DNA of 64,000 bases, taken from assembly GCF_900167475.1 (NCBI RefSeq), contig NZ_LT796768.1, positions 1,364,001 through 1,428,000 of the forward strand. Direction: 5' to 3'. This DNA is from Aeromicrobium choanae. Its GTDB lineage: Bacteria; Actinomycetota; Actinomycetes; Propionibacteriales; Nocardioidaceae. The position numbers and the translations under genes are program-made. Below, in pieces: positions 28,747-37,670 of the stretch. Position 1 is the first letter of the stretch, and each line of letters starts with the position of its first letter. The notes below the pieces were generated by a model. That model was not told the DNA's origin. It worked only from the letters and a program-made list of their open reading frames with translations, and did no database searches.

Positions 28747-29562
28747 ATGGCGACTCCCGCGGGACGTCCCGCCGCGTTCTTCGACCTCGACAAGACCATC
28801 ATCGCGAGGTCCAGCACGCTTGCCTTCAGCAAGTCCCTGTTCGCCGAGGGACTGCTCAGCCGGCGCGCCGTCCTGCGCAGCGCCTACGCCCAGCTCGTCT
28901 TCAGCACCGGCGGTGCCGACCACGACATGCTGGAGCGGATGCGCGACGAGATCAGCGCGATGGTCACCGGCTGGGACGCCGTCACCGTGCGCCAGATCGT
29001 GCGCGAGGCACTGCACGACGTGATCGAGCCGCTGGTCTACTCCGAGGCGCTCGACCTCATCGAGGAGCACCGCGAGGCGGGTCACGACGTCATCATCGTG
29101 TCGGCGTCCGGGTCCGAGATGGTCGAGCCGATCGCCGAGATGCTGGGCGCCACGCACGCGATCGCCACCCGGCTCGAGGAGATCGACGGTCGCTACTCGG
29201 GGAAGGTCCTGCACTACTCGTACGGGCCCAACAAGGTCACCGCGATGCGCGAGCTGGCCGAGCTCGAGGGGTACGACCTCGACCACAGCTTCGGCTACTC
29301 CGACTCCGAGACCGACATCCCCATGCTGGAGGCGGTCGGCCACCCGTTCGCCGTCAATCCGGACAAGGGCCTGCGCCGCCGCGCCGTCGAGGAGGGCTGG
29401 CCGATCCTGACCTTCGAGCGGCCCACGGCGCTGCGCTCGCGCCTCGTCCCCGAGACCACCACGGGCAAGGCGATGGCGCTCGGCGGGATCGCGGCCTCCG
29501 CCTCGCTGCTGGCCCTGGGGATCACGGCGGCGATCCGTCGCCGTCCTCGCGAAGCCCTGTGA
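28747..29562 (+). CDS. HAD-IB family hydrolase (SerB-like phosphatase)
   Basis: A 271-residue HAD-superfamily phosphatase. Motif I is FFDLDKT (nucleophile Asp13, Asp15), motif II is VSASG, the lysine region is GPNKV and motif III is YSDSETDIPML. A C-terminal hydrophobic helix (GIAASASLLALGI) followed by Arg residues may anchor it to the membrane. The family removes phosphate from serine-like or lipid-linked small molecules; no substrate is evident. It is divergent from the tad operon, as Rv3661 is from ssd in M. tuberculosis. Confidence 0.9.
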   Translation: MATPAGRPAAFFDLDKTIIARSSTLAFSKSLFAEGLLSRRAVLRSAYAQLVFSTGGADHDMLERMRDEISAMVTGWDAVTVRQIVREALHDVIEPLVYSEALDLIEEHREAGHDVIIVSASGSEMVEPIAEMLGATHAIATRLEEIDGRYSGKVLHYSYGPNKVTAMRELAELEGYDLDHSFGYSDSETDIPMLEAVGHPFAVNPDKGLRRRAVEEGWPILTFERPTALRSRLVPETTTGKAMALGGIAASASLLALGITAAIRRRPREAL

Positions 29563-29759
29563 TCCAAAGTCCTTGTGATTCAGGTCACGGTGAGGCACGC
29601 TGGAGAGAGAATTCCAGAGCAGTCCGCATCCAGGTACCCACGCGGCGATCTCCCTTCCACAGGGCAATCGCAGACGGGACACCCGCCGTCGTTCGCGCGA
29701 TGCCGGCCCCGAGGCGATGATTGACGAAGGCACGCTTGGTAGCCGAGATGCGGACTTCC
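29563..29759. other. Intergenic stretch between convergent genes, with a CRP-like site
   Basis: No ORF with coding bias was found. At 29574-29589 there is TGTGA-N6-TCACG, close to the CRP/GlxR consensus TGTGA-N6-TCACA. Because both flanking genes point into this gap, the site would serve a transcript starting inside it, possibly a small RNA ending at the hairpin 29760-29792. Confidence 0.4.
29574..29589 (+). promoter_or_regulatory. CRP/GlxR-like binding site
   Basis: TGTGATTCAGGTCACG matches 9 of 10 consensus half-site bases. No annotated gene starts downstream before the terminator. Confidence 0.4.
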
Positions 29760-29792
29760 ACGACGGCGTCGGGCCCGCCCCGACGCCGTCGT
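29760..29792. terminator. Bidirectional hairpin terminator
   Basis: A perfect 14-bp stem (29760-29773 / 29779-29792) with a 5-nt loop, between the HAD gene and the convergent Fic-like gene. Confidence 0.75.
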
Positions 29793-29814
29793 CCTGTGCC
29801 CCGACCCGGAAGCC

Positions 29815-30531
29815 TCAGCGCGAGGCGAGCGGAGAGGCCTCGGCACCGCGCGTGAAGGCCTCGGCCGCGTACAGCAGCCAGCGGTGGACGCCCGTCTCCT
29901 CGGCCCCGTAGCCCGCGAGTGCCGCGAAGTAGTCGGGAGCCGCGGCCACGTGACCGGCCTCCGGCACCGTGACGGACGCGGGATCCACCCCGCGCGCGAG
30001 CATCACGAGCCGCTCGGCGGCCCGCCCCACGACGCCGTTGTGCGAGACGAACGCGCCCGCGGAGGCGATCTCGGCATGCACGAGGGCGGCCACCACGAGG
30101 GCCGGCGCCTCGGTCTTCGCGCCCAGCAGCGAGGCCAGCTGGGTCAGCCGCGCCGTCCCGGCCGGGTTCACGGGGCGGCCGAGGTCGTCGTCGGGCACCG
30201 AGCCGGCGGCGGCGAGTGCGTGCATCCGGGCCATCGCCTGCACCGGCGAGCGCTGCCACGTGGGCAGCAGGCCGAGCAGCTCGGTGGACAGCCGCACGGC
30301 CGCGCGAGCCGTGGCGTCGCCACCGCCCGAGGCGAGCTCGTCGAGCTCGCACTCGCTGCCCTCCAGCGTGGCCGTGGCCCACGCGCCGATCAGCAGGGAT
30401 CGCGCGGTGTCGTCGGGCGTGCTGCGGCGCAGGCCGCGGTCACGCAGGACGGCGTCCATCCCGTCGCGAGCGGCGCGGAACGCCGACGGAACGCCCTCGA
30501 GGGACGCGGCTGCGATGAAGGGATCTGACAC
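29815..30531 (-). CDS. Degenerate Fic-fold protein (Rv3662c-like)
   Basis: A 238-residue conserved actinobacterial protein. ATLEGSECELDEL resembles the S/TxxxE(G/N) inhibitory helix of Fic proteins, and AEIASAGAFVSHNGVVGRAAERL aligns with the Fic core HPFxxGNGRxxR. The catalytic His of HPF is missing and the anion-binding loop is altered, so AMP transfer is unlikely by the usual mechanism. The location next to the HAD gene matches Rv3661-Rv3662c. GTG 30531 is chosen because TACGCT lies 6 nt upstream; the longer frame to 31398 overlaps the divergent methyltransferase gene. Function unknown. Confidence 0.7.
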   Translation of the reverse strand: MSDPFIAAASLEGVPSAFRAARDGMDAVLRDRGLRRSTPDDTARSLLIGAWATATLEGSECELDELASGGGDATARAAVRLSTELLGLLPTWQRSPVQAMARMHALAAAGSVPDDDLGRPVNPAGTARLTQLASLLGAKTEAPALVVAALVHAEIASAGAFVSHNGVVGRAAERLVMLARGVDPASVTVPEAGHVAAAPDYFAALAGYGAEETGVHRWLLYAAEAFTRGAEASPLASR

Positions 30532-30537
30532 GCAGGC

Positions 30538-30543
30538 AGCGTA
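30538..30543 (-). promoter_or_regulatory. -10 box, leaderless geometry, Fic-like gene
   Basis: TACGCT on the minus strand lies 6 nt before GTG 30531. Confidence 0.45.
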
Positions 30544-30579
30544 CCCAGCACGCCTCCGGGCCCCGGGCGTGACCGGCGG

Positions 30580-30585
30580 TAGCCT
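30580..30585 (+). promoter_or_regulatory. -10 box, leaderless geometry, methyltransferase/kinase operon
   Basis: TAGCCT lies 6 nt before GTG 30592. Confidence 0.45.
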
Positions 30586-30591
30586 CGGAGC

Positions 30592-31272
30592 GTGGACGTC
30601 ATCCCCGCAGCGCGCGCGGCCAAGTGGATGGTGGGCGACCGCCTCTCCACGGTGCTGCACCTCGGGGACGGCGGCCTGGCCTACGAGCTCGCCGAGCAGG
30701 GCCACGACGTCACCGTCCTGGGCGACGACGTCGAGCAGGTGCGCAACCCCGACCTGTCGTACATCCGCTCCGGCGGCGACCGGCTGCCGCTTCGCTCGAA
30801 CACCTTCGACGTCGTGATCACCCCGTTCTTCGAGGAGTCGCCCTCCGCGCTGGCCGAGTACGCGCGGGTGCTGGTCCCCGGTGGGCTGCTGTCGAGCATG
30901 AGCCGGCGCTACGACGACTCCATCCCCTGGATGCGTCGCCTGCGGGCGATCACGGGCGACCGCGACGCCCCCGAGCCGGCTGTCGACACGTTCTCGGCGT
31001 CGGGGCTGTTCGGTCCCCCCGAGGTCGAGGTGTTCAACGCCTGGGAGGAGCTCGACCTCGCCCACCTGCTGCGCTTCGCCGAGCAGACCCGGCGCCCGAC
31101 CGTGCCGGAGTCGGCGCTCGGTGCGGTGCACGACCTGTGGCGCGAGTACGCGTCGGGCGCCGCGAAGCTGCGCCTGCGTCACGAGACCCGGTGCGTTCGC
31201 GCCGTCGTGGACAAGTCCGCGCTGGCCGGCGAGCCGGATCCGCCGGACGCGATCCTGCTCTCCCTGGACTGA
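30592..31272 (+). CDS. SAM-dependent methyltransferase-like protein
   Basis: A 226-residue class I methyltransferase fold. Motif I is degenerate (TVLHLGDGGLAYEL rather than DxGxG), a DVTVLGDD strand corresponds to motif II, and the motif IV region FDVVITPFFEE is followed by LVPGGLL. The weak motif I leaves activity uncertain. It immediately precedes the histidine kinase (1 nt between stop and GTG), an arrangement suggesting a shared operon. The GTG start is leaderless by geometry. Confidence 0.7.
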   Translation: MDVIPAARAAKWMVGDRLSTVLHLGDGGLAYELAEQGHDVTVLGDDVEQVRNPDLSYIRSGGDRLPLRSNTFDVVITPFFEESPSALAEYARVLVPGGLLSSMSRRYDDSIPWMRRLRAITGDRDAPEPAVDTFSASGLFGPPEVEVFNAWEELDLAHLLRFAEQTRRPTVPESALGAVHDLWREYASGAAKLRLRHETRCVRAVVDKSALAGEPDPPDAILLSLD

Positions 31273-31273
31273 C

Positions 31274-32413
31274 GTGAGCCCTCTCGACGCCGGGATCGCG
31301 GTGGCGGTCGTCGCCGTGCTGGCCGGCCTGGCCCTGCTCACCCGGTGGGTGCTGCTGAGCCGGCGGCGCAGCCTGGGCTCGGCCGAGGACCGCGCCACCT
31401 ACGAGACCCTGCACACCGCGGCCCTCGCTGCACCCGCGCTGCGCTCGGGACTCGACGCCGAGAGCGTGGGCCGGGCCCTGCCCCACCTGCGCCAGCTGAT
31501 CGGCGCGCCGACGGTGGGCATCACCGACACCCACGGGCCCCTCGGCTGGGCCGGACGCGACGAGACCGAGCGCACCGCGAACCTCGTCGCCGTGGCCCTC
31601 AAGCACGGGCGCACGCAGGCGTCGAACCGCGTCATCGTCGCGCCGCTCTCGGTGGAGGGCAGGGTCGTCGGCAGCATCGTGGTGGTCGACGAGAGCGCCT
31701 CGGCGGGCCTCGCGCGCACCGCGACCGAGGTGGCCGGCTGGGTCTCCAGCCAGCTGGAGCTGGCCGAGCTGTCCGCGTCGCGCACGGCACTGATGGAGGC
31801 CGAGCTGCGGGCGCTGCGCGCACAGATCTCGCCCCACTTCATCTACAACTCCCTCGGCGCGATCGCCTCCTTCGTGCGCACCGACCCCGAGCGGGCCCGC
31901 GAGCTCCTGCTCGAGTTCGCCGACTTCACCCGGTACTCGTTCCGCCAGCACGGCGACTACACGACCCTCGCCGAGGAGCTGCGGTCGATCGAGCGCTACC
32001 TCGTGCTGGAGAAGGCGCGGTTCGGCGACCGCCTGCGCGTGATCACCCGGGTGGCTCCCGAGGTGCTCAGCCTGACCGTCCCCTTCCTCACGGTGCAGCC
32101 CCTCGTGGAGAACGCGGTGCGCCACGGTCTCGAGCGCAAGCCGGGCCCGGGCACGCTCACGGTGATCGCCGAGGACGCCGGCACGGAGTGTGTCATCTCG
32201 ATCGAGGACGACGGCGTGGGCTCGGACCCCGAGACCGTGCGCGCCGCCCTGGCGGGGCGCACGAGCTCGCCGTCGGTGGGCCTGGCGAACGTGGACGAGC
32301 GACTGCGCACGGTCTACGGGAACGACCACGGCCTCGTCGTGGAGACGGCGCCCGGGATGGGCACGAAGGTCACGCTGCGGATCCCGAAGTTCACTCCGAC
32401 CACGGTCGACTGA
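31274..32413 (+). CDS. LytS/YehU-type sensor histidine kinase
   Basis: A 379-residue membrane sensor kinase. One N-terminal helix (about 5-24) is followed by a GAF-like region, then the His_kinase domain with phospho-acceptor His in QISPHFIYNSL (about 189) and FADFTRYSFRQ, and an ATPase domain with VENAVRHGLE (N box) and EDDGVGSDPE (G box). Such kinases pair with LytTR regulators. A LytTR gene with an actP-like symporter lies 5.2 kb downstream (37671-40299), the likely cognate partner, separated by GuaB1, AztD-like and biotin genes. Confidence 0.88.
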   Translation: MSPLDAGIAVAVVAVLAGLALLTRWVLLSRRRSLGSAEDRATYETLHTAALAAPALRSGLDAESVGRALPHLRQLIGAPTVGITDTHGPLGWAGRDETERTANLVAVALKHGRTQASNRVIVAPLSVEGRVVGSIVVVDESASAGLARTATEVAGWVSSQLELAELSASRTALMEAELRALRAQISPHFIYNSLGAIASFVRTDPERARELLLEFADFTRYSFRQHGDYTTLAEELRSIERYLVLEKARFGDRLRVITRVAPEVLSLTVPFLTVQPLVENAVRHGLERKPGPGTLTVIAEDAGTECVISIEDDGVGSDPETVRAALAGRTSSPSVGLANVDERLRTVYGNDHGLVVETAPGMGTKVTLRIPKFTPTTVD

Positions 32414-32420
32414 CGATCCG

Positions 32421-32426
32421 TAGACT
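32421..32426 (+). promoter_or_regulatory. -10 box, leaderless geometry, guaB1
   Basis: TAGACT lies 6 nt before GTG 32433. Confidence 0.5.
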
Positions 32427-32429
32427 TGA

Positions 32430-33905
<1,476 letters not shown>

Positions 33906-33927
33906 GGATGCAGGGGCGCGGCCCCGC

Positions 33928-35139
33928 TCAGTGCGCGCCGACCGAGACGATCTCGTTCGGCACGCCCGGCAGCTCCACACTCCGGGCGACCCGGCCCGCG
34001 GCCAGGTCGATCTCGTGCACCGTCGAAGCCCCGGGCTCGGTCACCCAGGCCGTGTCGCCGTCGACGGCGAGGGTCGGGCGGGGACGCTGCCAGTCGAGCG
34101 GCTCGGTCCACGCGTCGATGACGACGATCCGGTCGGTGACCTTCCCCGTCTGGGGGTCGATCACGTGCAGGGCGCCGTCCGTGCCCAGCACGAGCGCCTC
34201 CCCCGCCGGGCCGCGGCCGAGCGACCGGAACGTGTAGCTCGTGCCGAGGTCGACCAGGCGCAGCTCGCGGGTCTCCGTGTCGATCAGGCTGATCCGCTCG
34301 GGACGCTCGAGCTCGGCGTCCGCGTCCACCTTGTAGTCACCGAGGACCACCGGCGAGGCGGGGCTGCCCGCCTGGTTGCCGATCCGGCCGTACGCGTCGG
34401 GGCTCGAGATCTTCGTGATCGTGCCGTGGTCGACCACGACCACGCCGTCCTCGCAGCCGACCACGGCGCGGCCGTCCGCGGCCGTCGCCTCGCCGTGGAC
34501 GCCGGGGCAGTCGTCCGTGCGCGCCTGCTCCGAGCCGTCGACGCCCTCGCGCAGGACGACCGTCGAGCGGCTGTCCGCGGTGCCCTCGGTGTGCATGAGG
34601 TCGCCGCCCAGGTTCACCGCCACGCCGTGGTGCGGGTCGGGCGTCTCGGTGGTCTCGAGCACCTTCGTCGGGTCCTGCGAGTCGAGCACCCGGATCGAGC
34701 CGTCGCCGTCCCCGAAGAGCACCGTCCGGCCGTCGCTGACCGTGACGTGGCCGGGCTCGGCGGCCTCGAACGTCTCGCCGAACGTCGGATCTCCCGTCAC
34801 GCGGTGGTGCGCGTGGTCGCCGTGCGCCTCCGCCTCCACGCCCGTGTCGAGCAGGCGGAACCCGTCCTCGGTCGAGACGAACGCGTGCTGGCCGTCCCCT
34901 GCGGCGTTGACGCGTGTGAAGCCCGCGGCGGGCAGGGCGCCCACGGGCTCCAGGGTGTCGCGCTCCAGCACGAGCACCTCGTCCTCGGTCGTCACCACGA
35001 GCCGGGGCCCGGAGACCTCACGGCCCTCGTGCTCGTCGGCCTCCTCGGGACTGCCCGAACCGGCCTCACCGCACGCGGCCAGCACCGAGCCCGCCACCAG
35101 CACCGCCAGGGCGAGGCGCCCCTGTCGCCATCTCGTCAT
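33928..35139 (-). CDS. aztD: Beta-propeller lipoprotein, AztD-like zinc metallochaperone
   Basis: A 403-residue exported lipoprotein: lipobox SVLAAC with Cys23, then an acidic/His linker and a repeated beta-propeller fold (VLVLERDTLEPVGALP, IRVLDSQDPTKV, ALHVIDPQTGKV, VHEIDLAAGRV). A His cluster EAHGDHAHHR (about 104-113) and TPDPHHGVA may bind zinc, as in AztD, which delivers Zn to the AztC/ZnuA binding protein. Aconspicuous Zur-like palindrome lies 17 bp upstream of the ATG, supporting a zinc role. GGAG precedes ATG at ideal spacing. The aztABC transporter itself is not adjacent. The name is by resemblance. Confidence 0.7.
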   Translation of the reverse strand: MTRWRQGRLALAVLVAGSVLAACGEAGSGSPEEADEHEGREVSGPRLVVTTEDEVLVLERDTLEPVGALPAAGFTRVNAAGDGQHAFVSTEDGFRLLDTGVEAEAHGDHAHHRVTGDPTFGETFEAAEPGHVTVSDGRTVLFGDGDGSIRVLDSQDPTKVLETTETPDPHHGVAVNLGGDLMHTEGTADSRSTVVLREGVDGSEQARTDDCPGVHGEATAADGRAVVGCEDGVVVVDHGTITKISSPDAYGRIGNQAGSPASPVVLGDYKVDADAELERPERISLIDTETRELRLVDLGTSYTFRSLGRGPAGEALVLGTDGALHVIDPQTGKVTDRIVVIDAWTEPLDWQRPRPTLAVDGDTAWVTEPGASTVHEIDLAAGRVARSVELPGVPNEIVSVGAH

Positions 35140-35155
35140 CGTCAGCTCCTTTTGA

Positions 35156-35170
35156 GAATGAATGTCATTC
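35156..35170. promoter_or_regulatory. Zur-like box upstream of the AztD-like gene
   Basis: GAATGA-ATG-TCATTC: perfect 6-bp arms within an AT-rich patch (TGAGAATGA...TCATTCCCA), resembling Zur/Fur-type sites. It lies between the ribosome binding site and the likely promoter of the minus-strand gene. Confidence 0.6.
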
Positions 35171-35223
35171 CCATTAGAACACGACGACGCGGCCCCACTC
35201 CGCTAGGGCATCGGGAGAGGGAG

Positions 35224-35706
35224 TCAGCGCAGGATGAGGTCGAGCCCGCGGGCGAAGGAGGCGTCGAGGTCGGGATCCTCGGCGAGGATGCCGATCTGCG
35301 CGGCCTGGCGGTGCATCTGGGTGGCCTGGGTGTGGCCGAACACGTAGAGCAACAGGGTGCGGGCGAGGTCGGGCGTCGTGAGCTCCGCCAGCTCGTTCTC
35401 GATGCGCGAGTCGCCGAGCCGGAAGGCCGAGGCGGTGGCCACCACGTCGGCCCCGTCGCGCACGGCCAGCATCGCCTCGCGCAACGCGTGGGCCGCCTTC
35501 GCGGGGTCGTCACCGACCTCGACACCGGCCACGATCCGGTCGGCCATCAGGGCCAGCAGCGTCTGCTTGTCCGGAACGTGGTGATAGAGCGCGCTGGGCT
35601 GCACCCCGAGCTCGCTCGCGACGCGTCGCATCGAGCAGAACTCGAGGCCGAACGCATCGAGCACGCGCAGCGCGCCGGAGACCACGTCATCACGGGTGTT
35701 GGCCAT
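35224..35706 (-). CDS. bioQ: TetR-family repressor, probable biotin regulator BioQ
   Basis: A 160-residue TetR protein with the N-terminal helix-turn-helix (MRRVASELGVQPSALYHHVPDK). It is divergent from bioY, and the 59-bp gap contains two copies of TGAAC-N3-GTTCA, the BioQ operator motif known from corynebacteria and mycobacteria. This strongly suggests BioQ, the repressor of biotin uptake/synthesis, with autoregulation. TAAGGT lies 6 nt before ATG 35706, so its mRNA is probably leaderless. The C-terminal ligand domain is slightly short for the family. Confidence 0.8.
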   Translation of the reverse strand: MANTRDDVVSGALRVLDAFGLEFCSMRRVASELGVQPSALYHHVPDKQTLLALMADRIVAGVEVGDDPAKAAHALREAMLAVRDGADVVATASAFRLGDSRIENELAELTTPDLARTLLLYVFGHTQATQMHRQAAQIGILAEDPDLDASFARGLDLILR

Positions 35707-35712
35707 GACGCC

Positions 35713-35718
35713 ACCTTA
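35713..35718 (-). promoter_or_regulatory. -10 box, leaderless geometry, bioQ
   Basis: TAAGGT on the minus strand lies 6 nt before ATG 35706; the first BioQ-type operator begins about 10 bp upstream of it. Confidence 0.45.
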
Positions 35719-35723
35719 TCGGC

Positions 35724-35729
35724 TAGCCT
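35724..35729 (+). promoter_or_regulatory. -10 box of the bioYMN operon
   Basis: TAGCCT overlaps the edge of the first operator; the transcript would start inside the operators, giving a short leader with the AGGAG ribosome binding site. Confidence 0.45.
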
Positions 35730-35756
35730 GAACACCGTTCAGGTGAACACCGTTCA
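35728..35756. promoter_or_regulatory. Tandem BioQ-type operators
   Basis: Two perfect TGAACACCGTTCA palindromes at 35729-35741 and 35744-35756, with centres 15 bp apart, in the bioQ/bioY divergent region. They cover the -10/start region of bioY. Confidence 0.8.
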
Positions 35757-35765
35757 GGAGACGAC

Positions 35766-36359
35766 ATGACCACGACCACCAGCACCCGCCGCCGCCTCAC
35801 CGGCACCGACCTCGCGCTCATCGCGGCCTTCGCGGCACTCATCGCCGCGTGCGCGCTGCTCCCGGCGATCAACGTGGGTGCCGGCATCGTGCCGATCACC
35901 CTGCAGACCTTCGCCGTCCTGCTCTCCGGCGCCGTGCTGGGCGCCAAGCGCGGCTTCCTGGCGGTCCTGCTCTACCTCGCGATGGGCGCGGCGGGCCTTC
36001 CGGTCTTCTCGGGCGGAGCCGCCGGGCTCGCCGTATTCGCCGGCCCCACGATGGGCTACCTCATCGGCTTCCCGTTCGCCGCCGCGCTGTGCGGGTTCAT
36101 CGTCGAGCGCCTGCCGCGCGACAAGATCGCGACGAGCATCCCGCTGATCTTCCTCGCCGGCCTCTTCTCCAGCGCCGTGCTGATCCACACCCTGGGCATC
36201 CTGGGCCTGGTCTGGCGCGCCGACATGAGCCTGGAGGCTGCGTTCAAGGTCGATGTCGTGTTCTGGCCCGGCGACGTCATCAAGAACCTCGCCATGGCCA
36301 CGGTCGCCACCGCCGTGCACCGCGCGTTCCCCGACCTGCTCCCCGCACGCCGTAAGTGA
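35766..36359 (+). CDS. bioY: Biotin transporter S-component BioY
   Basis: A 197-residue substrate-binding membrane subunit of an ECF-type biotin importer. Six hydrophobic segments are visible, with typical BioY sequence INVGAGIVPITLQTFAVLL and YLAMGAAGLPVFSGGAAG, GPTMGYLIGFPFAA. First gene of a three-gene operon with the ATPase and T-component; expression is probably repressed by BioQ at the tandem operators when biotin is plentiful. AGGAG precedes the ATG. The last codon region overlaps the start of the ATPase gene (GTGA). Confidence 0.95.
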   Translation: MTTTTSTRRRLTGTDLALIAAFAALIAACALLPAINVGAGIVPITLQTFAVLLSGAVLGAKRGFLAVLLYLAMGAAGLPVFSGGAAGLAVFAGPTMGYLIGFPFAAALCGFIVERLPRDKIATSIPLIFLAGLFSSAVLIHTLGILGLVWRADMSLEAAFKVDVVFWPGDVIKNLAMATVATAVHRAFPDLLPARRK

Positions 36360-37018
36360 TCGAGCTCGTCGAGGCCGCCGTCGAGGGGCGGCTGGCGCCG
36401 ACCTCCGTCCGGCTCACCGAGCGACGGGTCGCGATCATCGGCTCGAACGGCTCGGGCAAGTCCACCCTCGCCCGGCTCGTCAACGGACTCGTCGAGCCGA
36501 CGAGTGGGCACGTGGCGCTCGACGGCCTCGACACGCGCCGCGACGGACGTGAGGTCCGCAGGCGCGTCGGCTTCGTCTTCACCGACCCGTCGGCCCAGCT
36601 GGTCATGCCGACGGTGGCCGAGGACGTCGCGCTCTCGCTGCGCAAGCGCCACCGCGACAAGGCCGAGCGCGAGCGGGCCGTCACGGCGGTGCTCGAGCGC
36701 TTCGGACTGGCCGATCTCGCGCTGCGCAGCGTGCACGCGCTCTCGGGCGGCCAGCGCCAGCTGCTCGCGATCGCCACCGTCCTGGCGACCGATCCCGACG
36801 TCCTCGTCGCCGACGAGCCGACCACCCTCCTCGACCTGGCCAACACCCGCCGCGTCGGTGAGGTGCTGCTGGGCCTGCCCCAGCAGCTCGTCCTGGTGAC
36901 CCACGACCTCGACCTCGCCGCGCAGTGCGACCGGGCCCTGGTCGTGCACGAGGGCCGGGTGGCGTTCGACGGGCCGGCCTCGGCGGCGGTCGACCACTAC
37001 CGGGCGCTCGTGTCGTGA
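36356..37018 (+). CDS. bioM: ECF transporter ATP-binding protein (BioM/EcfA)
   Basis: A 220-residue ABC ATPase energising biotin uptake. Walker A is GSNGSGKS (about 31-38), the signature LSGGQRQLLAIA is near residue 131, Walker B is VLVADEPTTLLD and the switch His is in LVTHDLDLA. It is shorter than EcfA1/A2 and is a dedicated BioM-type subunit. GTG 36356 overlaps the bioY stop by 4 nt and its own stop overlaps the next start by 4 nt. Confidence 0.92.
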   Translation: MIELVEAAVEGRLAPTSVRLTERRVAIIGSNGSGKSTLARLVNGLVEPTSGHVALDGLDTRRDGREVRRRVGFVFTDPSAQLVMPTVAEDVALSLRKRHRDKAERERAVTAVLERFGLADLALRSVHALSGGQRQLLAIATVLATDPDVLVADEPTTLLDLANTRRVGEVLLGLPQQLVLVTHDLDLAAQCDRALVVHEGRVAFDGPASAAVDHYRALVS

Positions 37019-37620
37019 GCACTCCTCTGGGGCTGTACCAGCCGGGGACCTCCCCGCTGCACCGGCTGTCCCCCGGACCGAAGCTGGTCGGCCTGTTCCT
37101 GCTCGCCATCGCGGTCCTGGTCACCAAGGGGCCGTGGACGGGCGTGGGATTCGTCCTGCTCACGATCGCGCTGGCCGCACTCGGGAGCCTGTCGCCGGGC
37201 TCCGTCCTGCGGGCGCTGCGGCCGTTCCTCGTCGTGGCGGTCCTGCTGCTGGCCTTCAACGCCTGGCAGAACGGGTGGCCGCGCGCCGTCGAGGTGGTCG
37301 CCGACCTGACGGCCCTGATCCTGGCCGCCACGGTGCTGACCGCCACCACGGCCGTGAACGACCTGCTGGACACGATCGTGCGCTCCCTGGGACCGTTCCG
37401 CCGCCTCGGCGTCGACCCCGACCGCGTGGGCCTGACGTTCTCCCTCATGCTGCGCGCGCTTCCCGGCACGATCGAGCTGGCAGCCGAGACCCGCGACGCC
37501 GCCCGGGCTCGCGGCCTCGACCGCAGCATCCGGGCCCGCACGATCCCGCTCGTCCTGCGCGTGGTCGCGCGTGCCCGCGACACCGGGGACGCGCTGCATG
37601 CCCGTGGGGTGCTCGACTGA
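37015..37620 (+). CDS. bioN: ECF transporter transmembrane T-component (BioN/EcfT)
   Basis: A 201-residue membrane protein that couples BioM to BioY. It has about five hydrophobic segments and two Ala-Arg-Gly coupling motifs typical of EcfT (AARARGLD and ALHARGVLD). GTG 37015 overlaps the bioM stop, so the three subunits are made in step. The operon ends before the independent LytTR promoter. Confidence 0.9.
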   Translation: MSTPLGLYQPGTSPLHRLSPGPKLVGLFLLAIAVLVTKGPWTGVGFVLLTIALAALGSLSPGSVLRALRPFLVVAVLLLAFNAWQNGWPRAVEVVADLTALILAATVLTATTAVNDLLDTIVRSLGPFRRLGVDPDRVGLTFSLMLRALPGTIELAAETRDAARARGLDRSIRARTIPLVLRVVARARDTGDALHARGVLD

Positions 37621-37657
37621 CCGTCCGGTCCTCCGGCGCGACATCCCGCAGAGTGAC

Positions 37658-37663
37658 TAGGCT
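37658..37663 (+). promoter_or_regulatory. -10 box, leaderless geometry, LytTR regulator operon
   Basis: TAGGCT lies 7 nt before ATG 37671, separating this operon from bioYMN. Confidence 0.5.
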
Positions 37664-37670
37664 CACTCCC

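Noticed and set aside
26463..28832. Extended 789-codon version of the TadA gene
   Set aside because: The first 417 codons overlap ssd in another frame and show no domain; GTG 27581 gives a conventional TadA with a GTGA overlap.
29590..29720. Small ORFs in the gap after the HAD gene
   Set aside because: No ribosome binding site, no third-position GC pattern and no recognisable sequence; a non-coding RNA or nothing is likelier.
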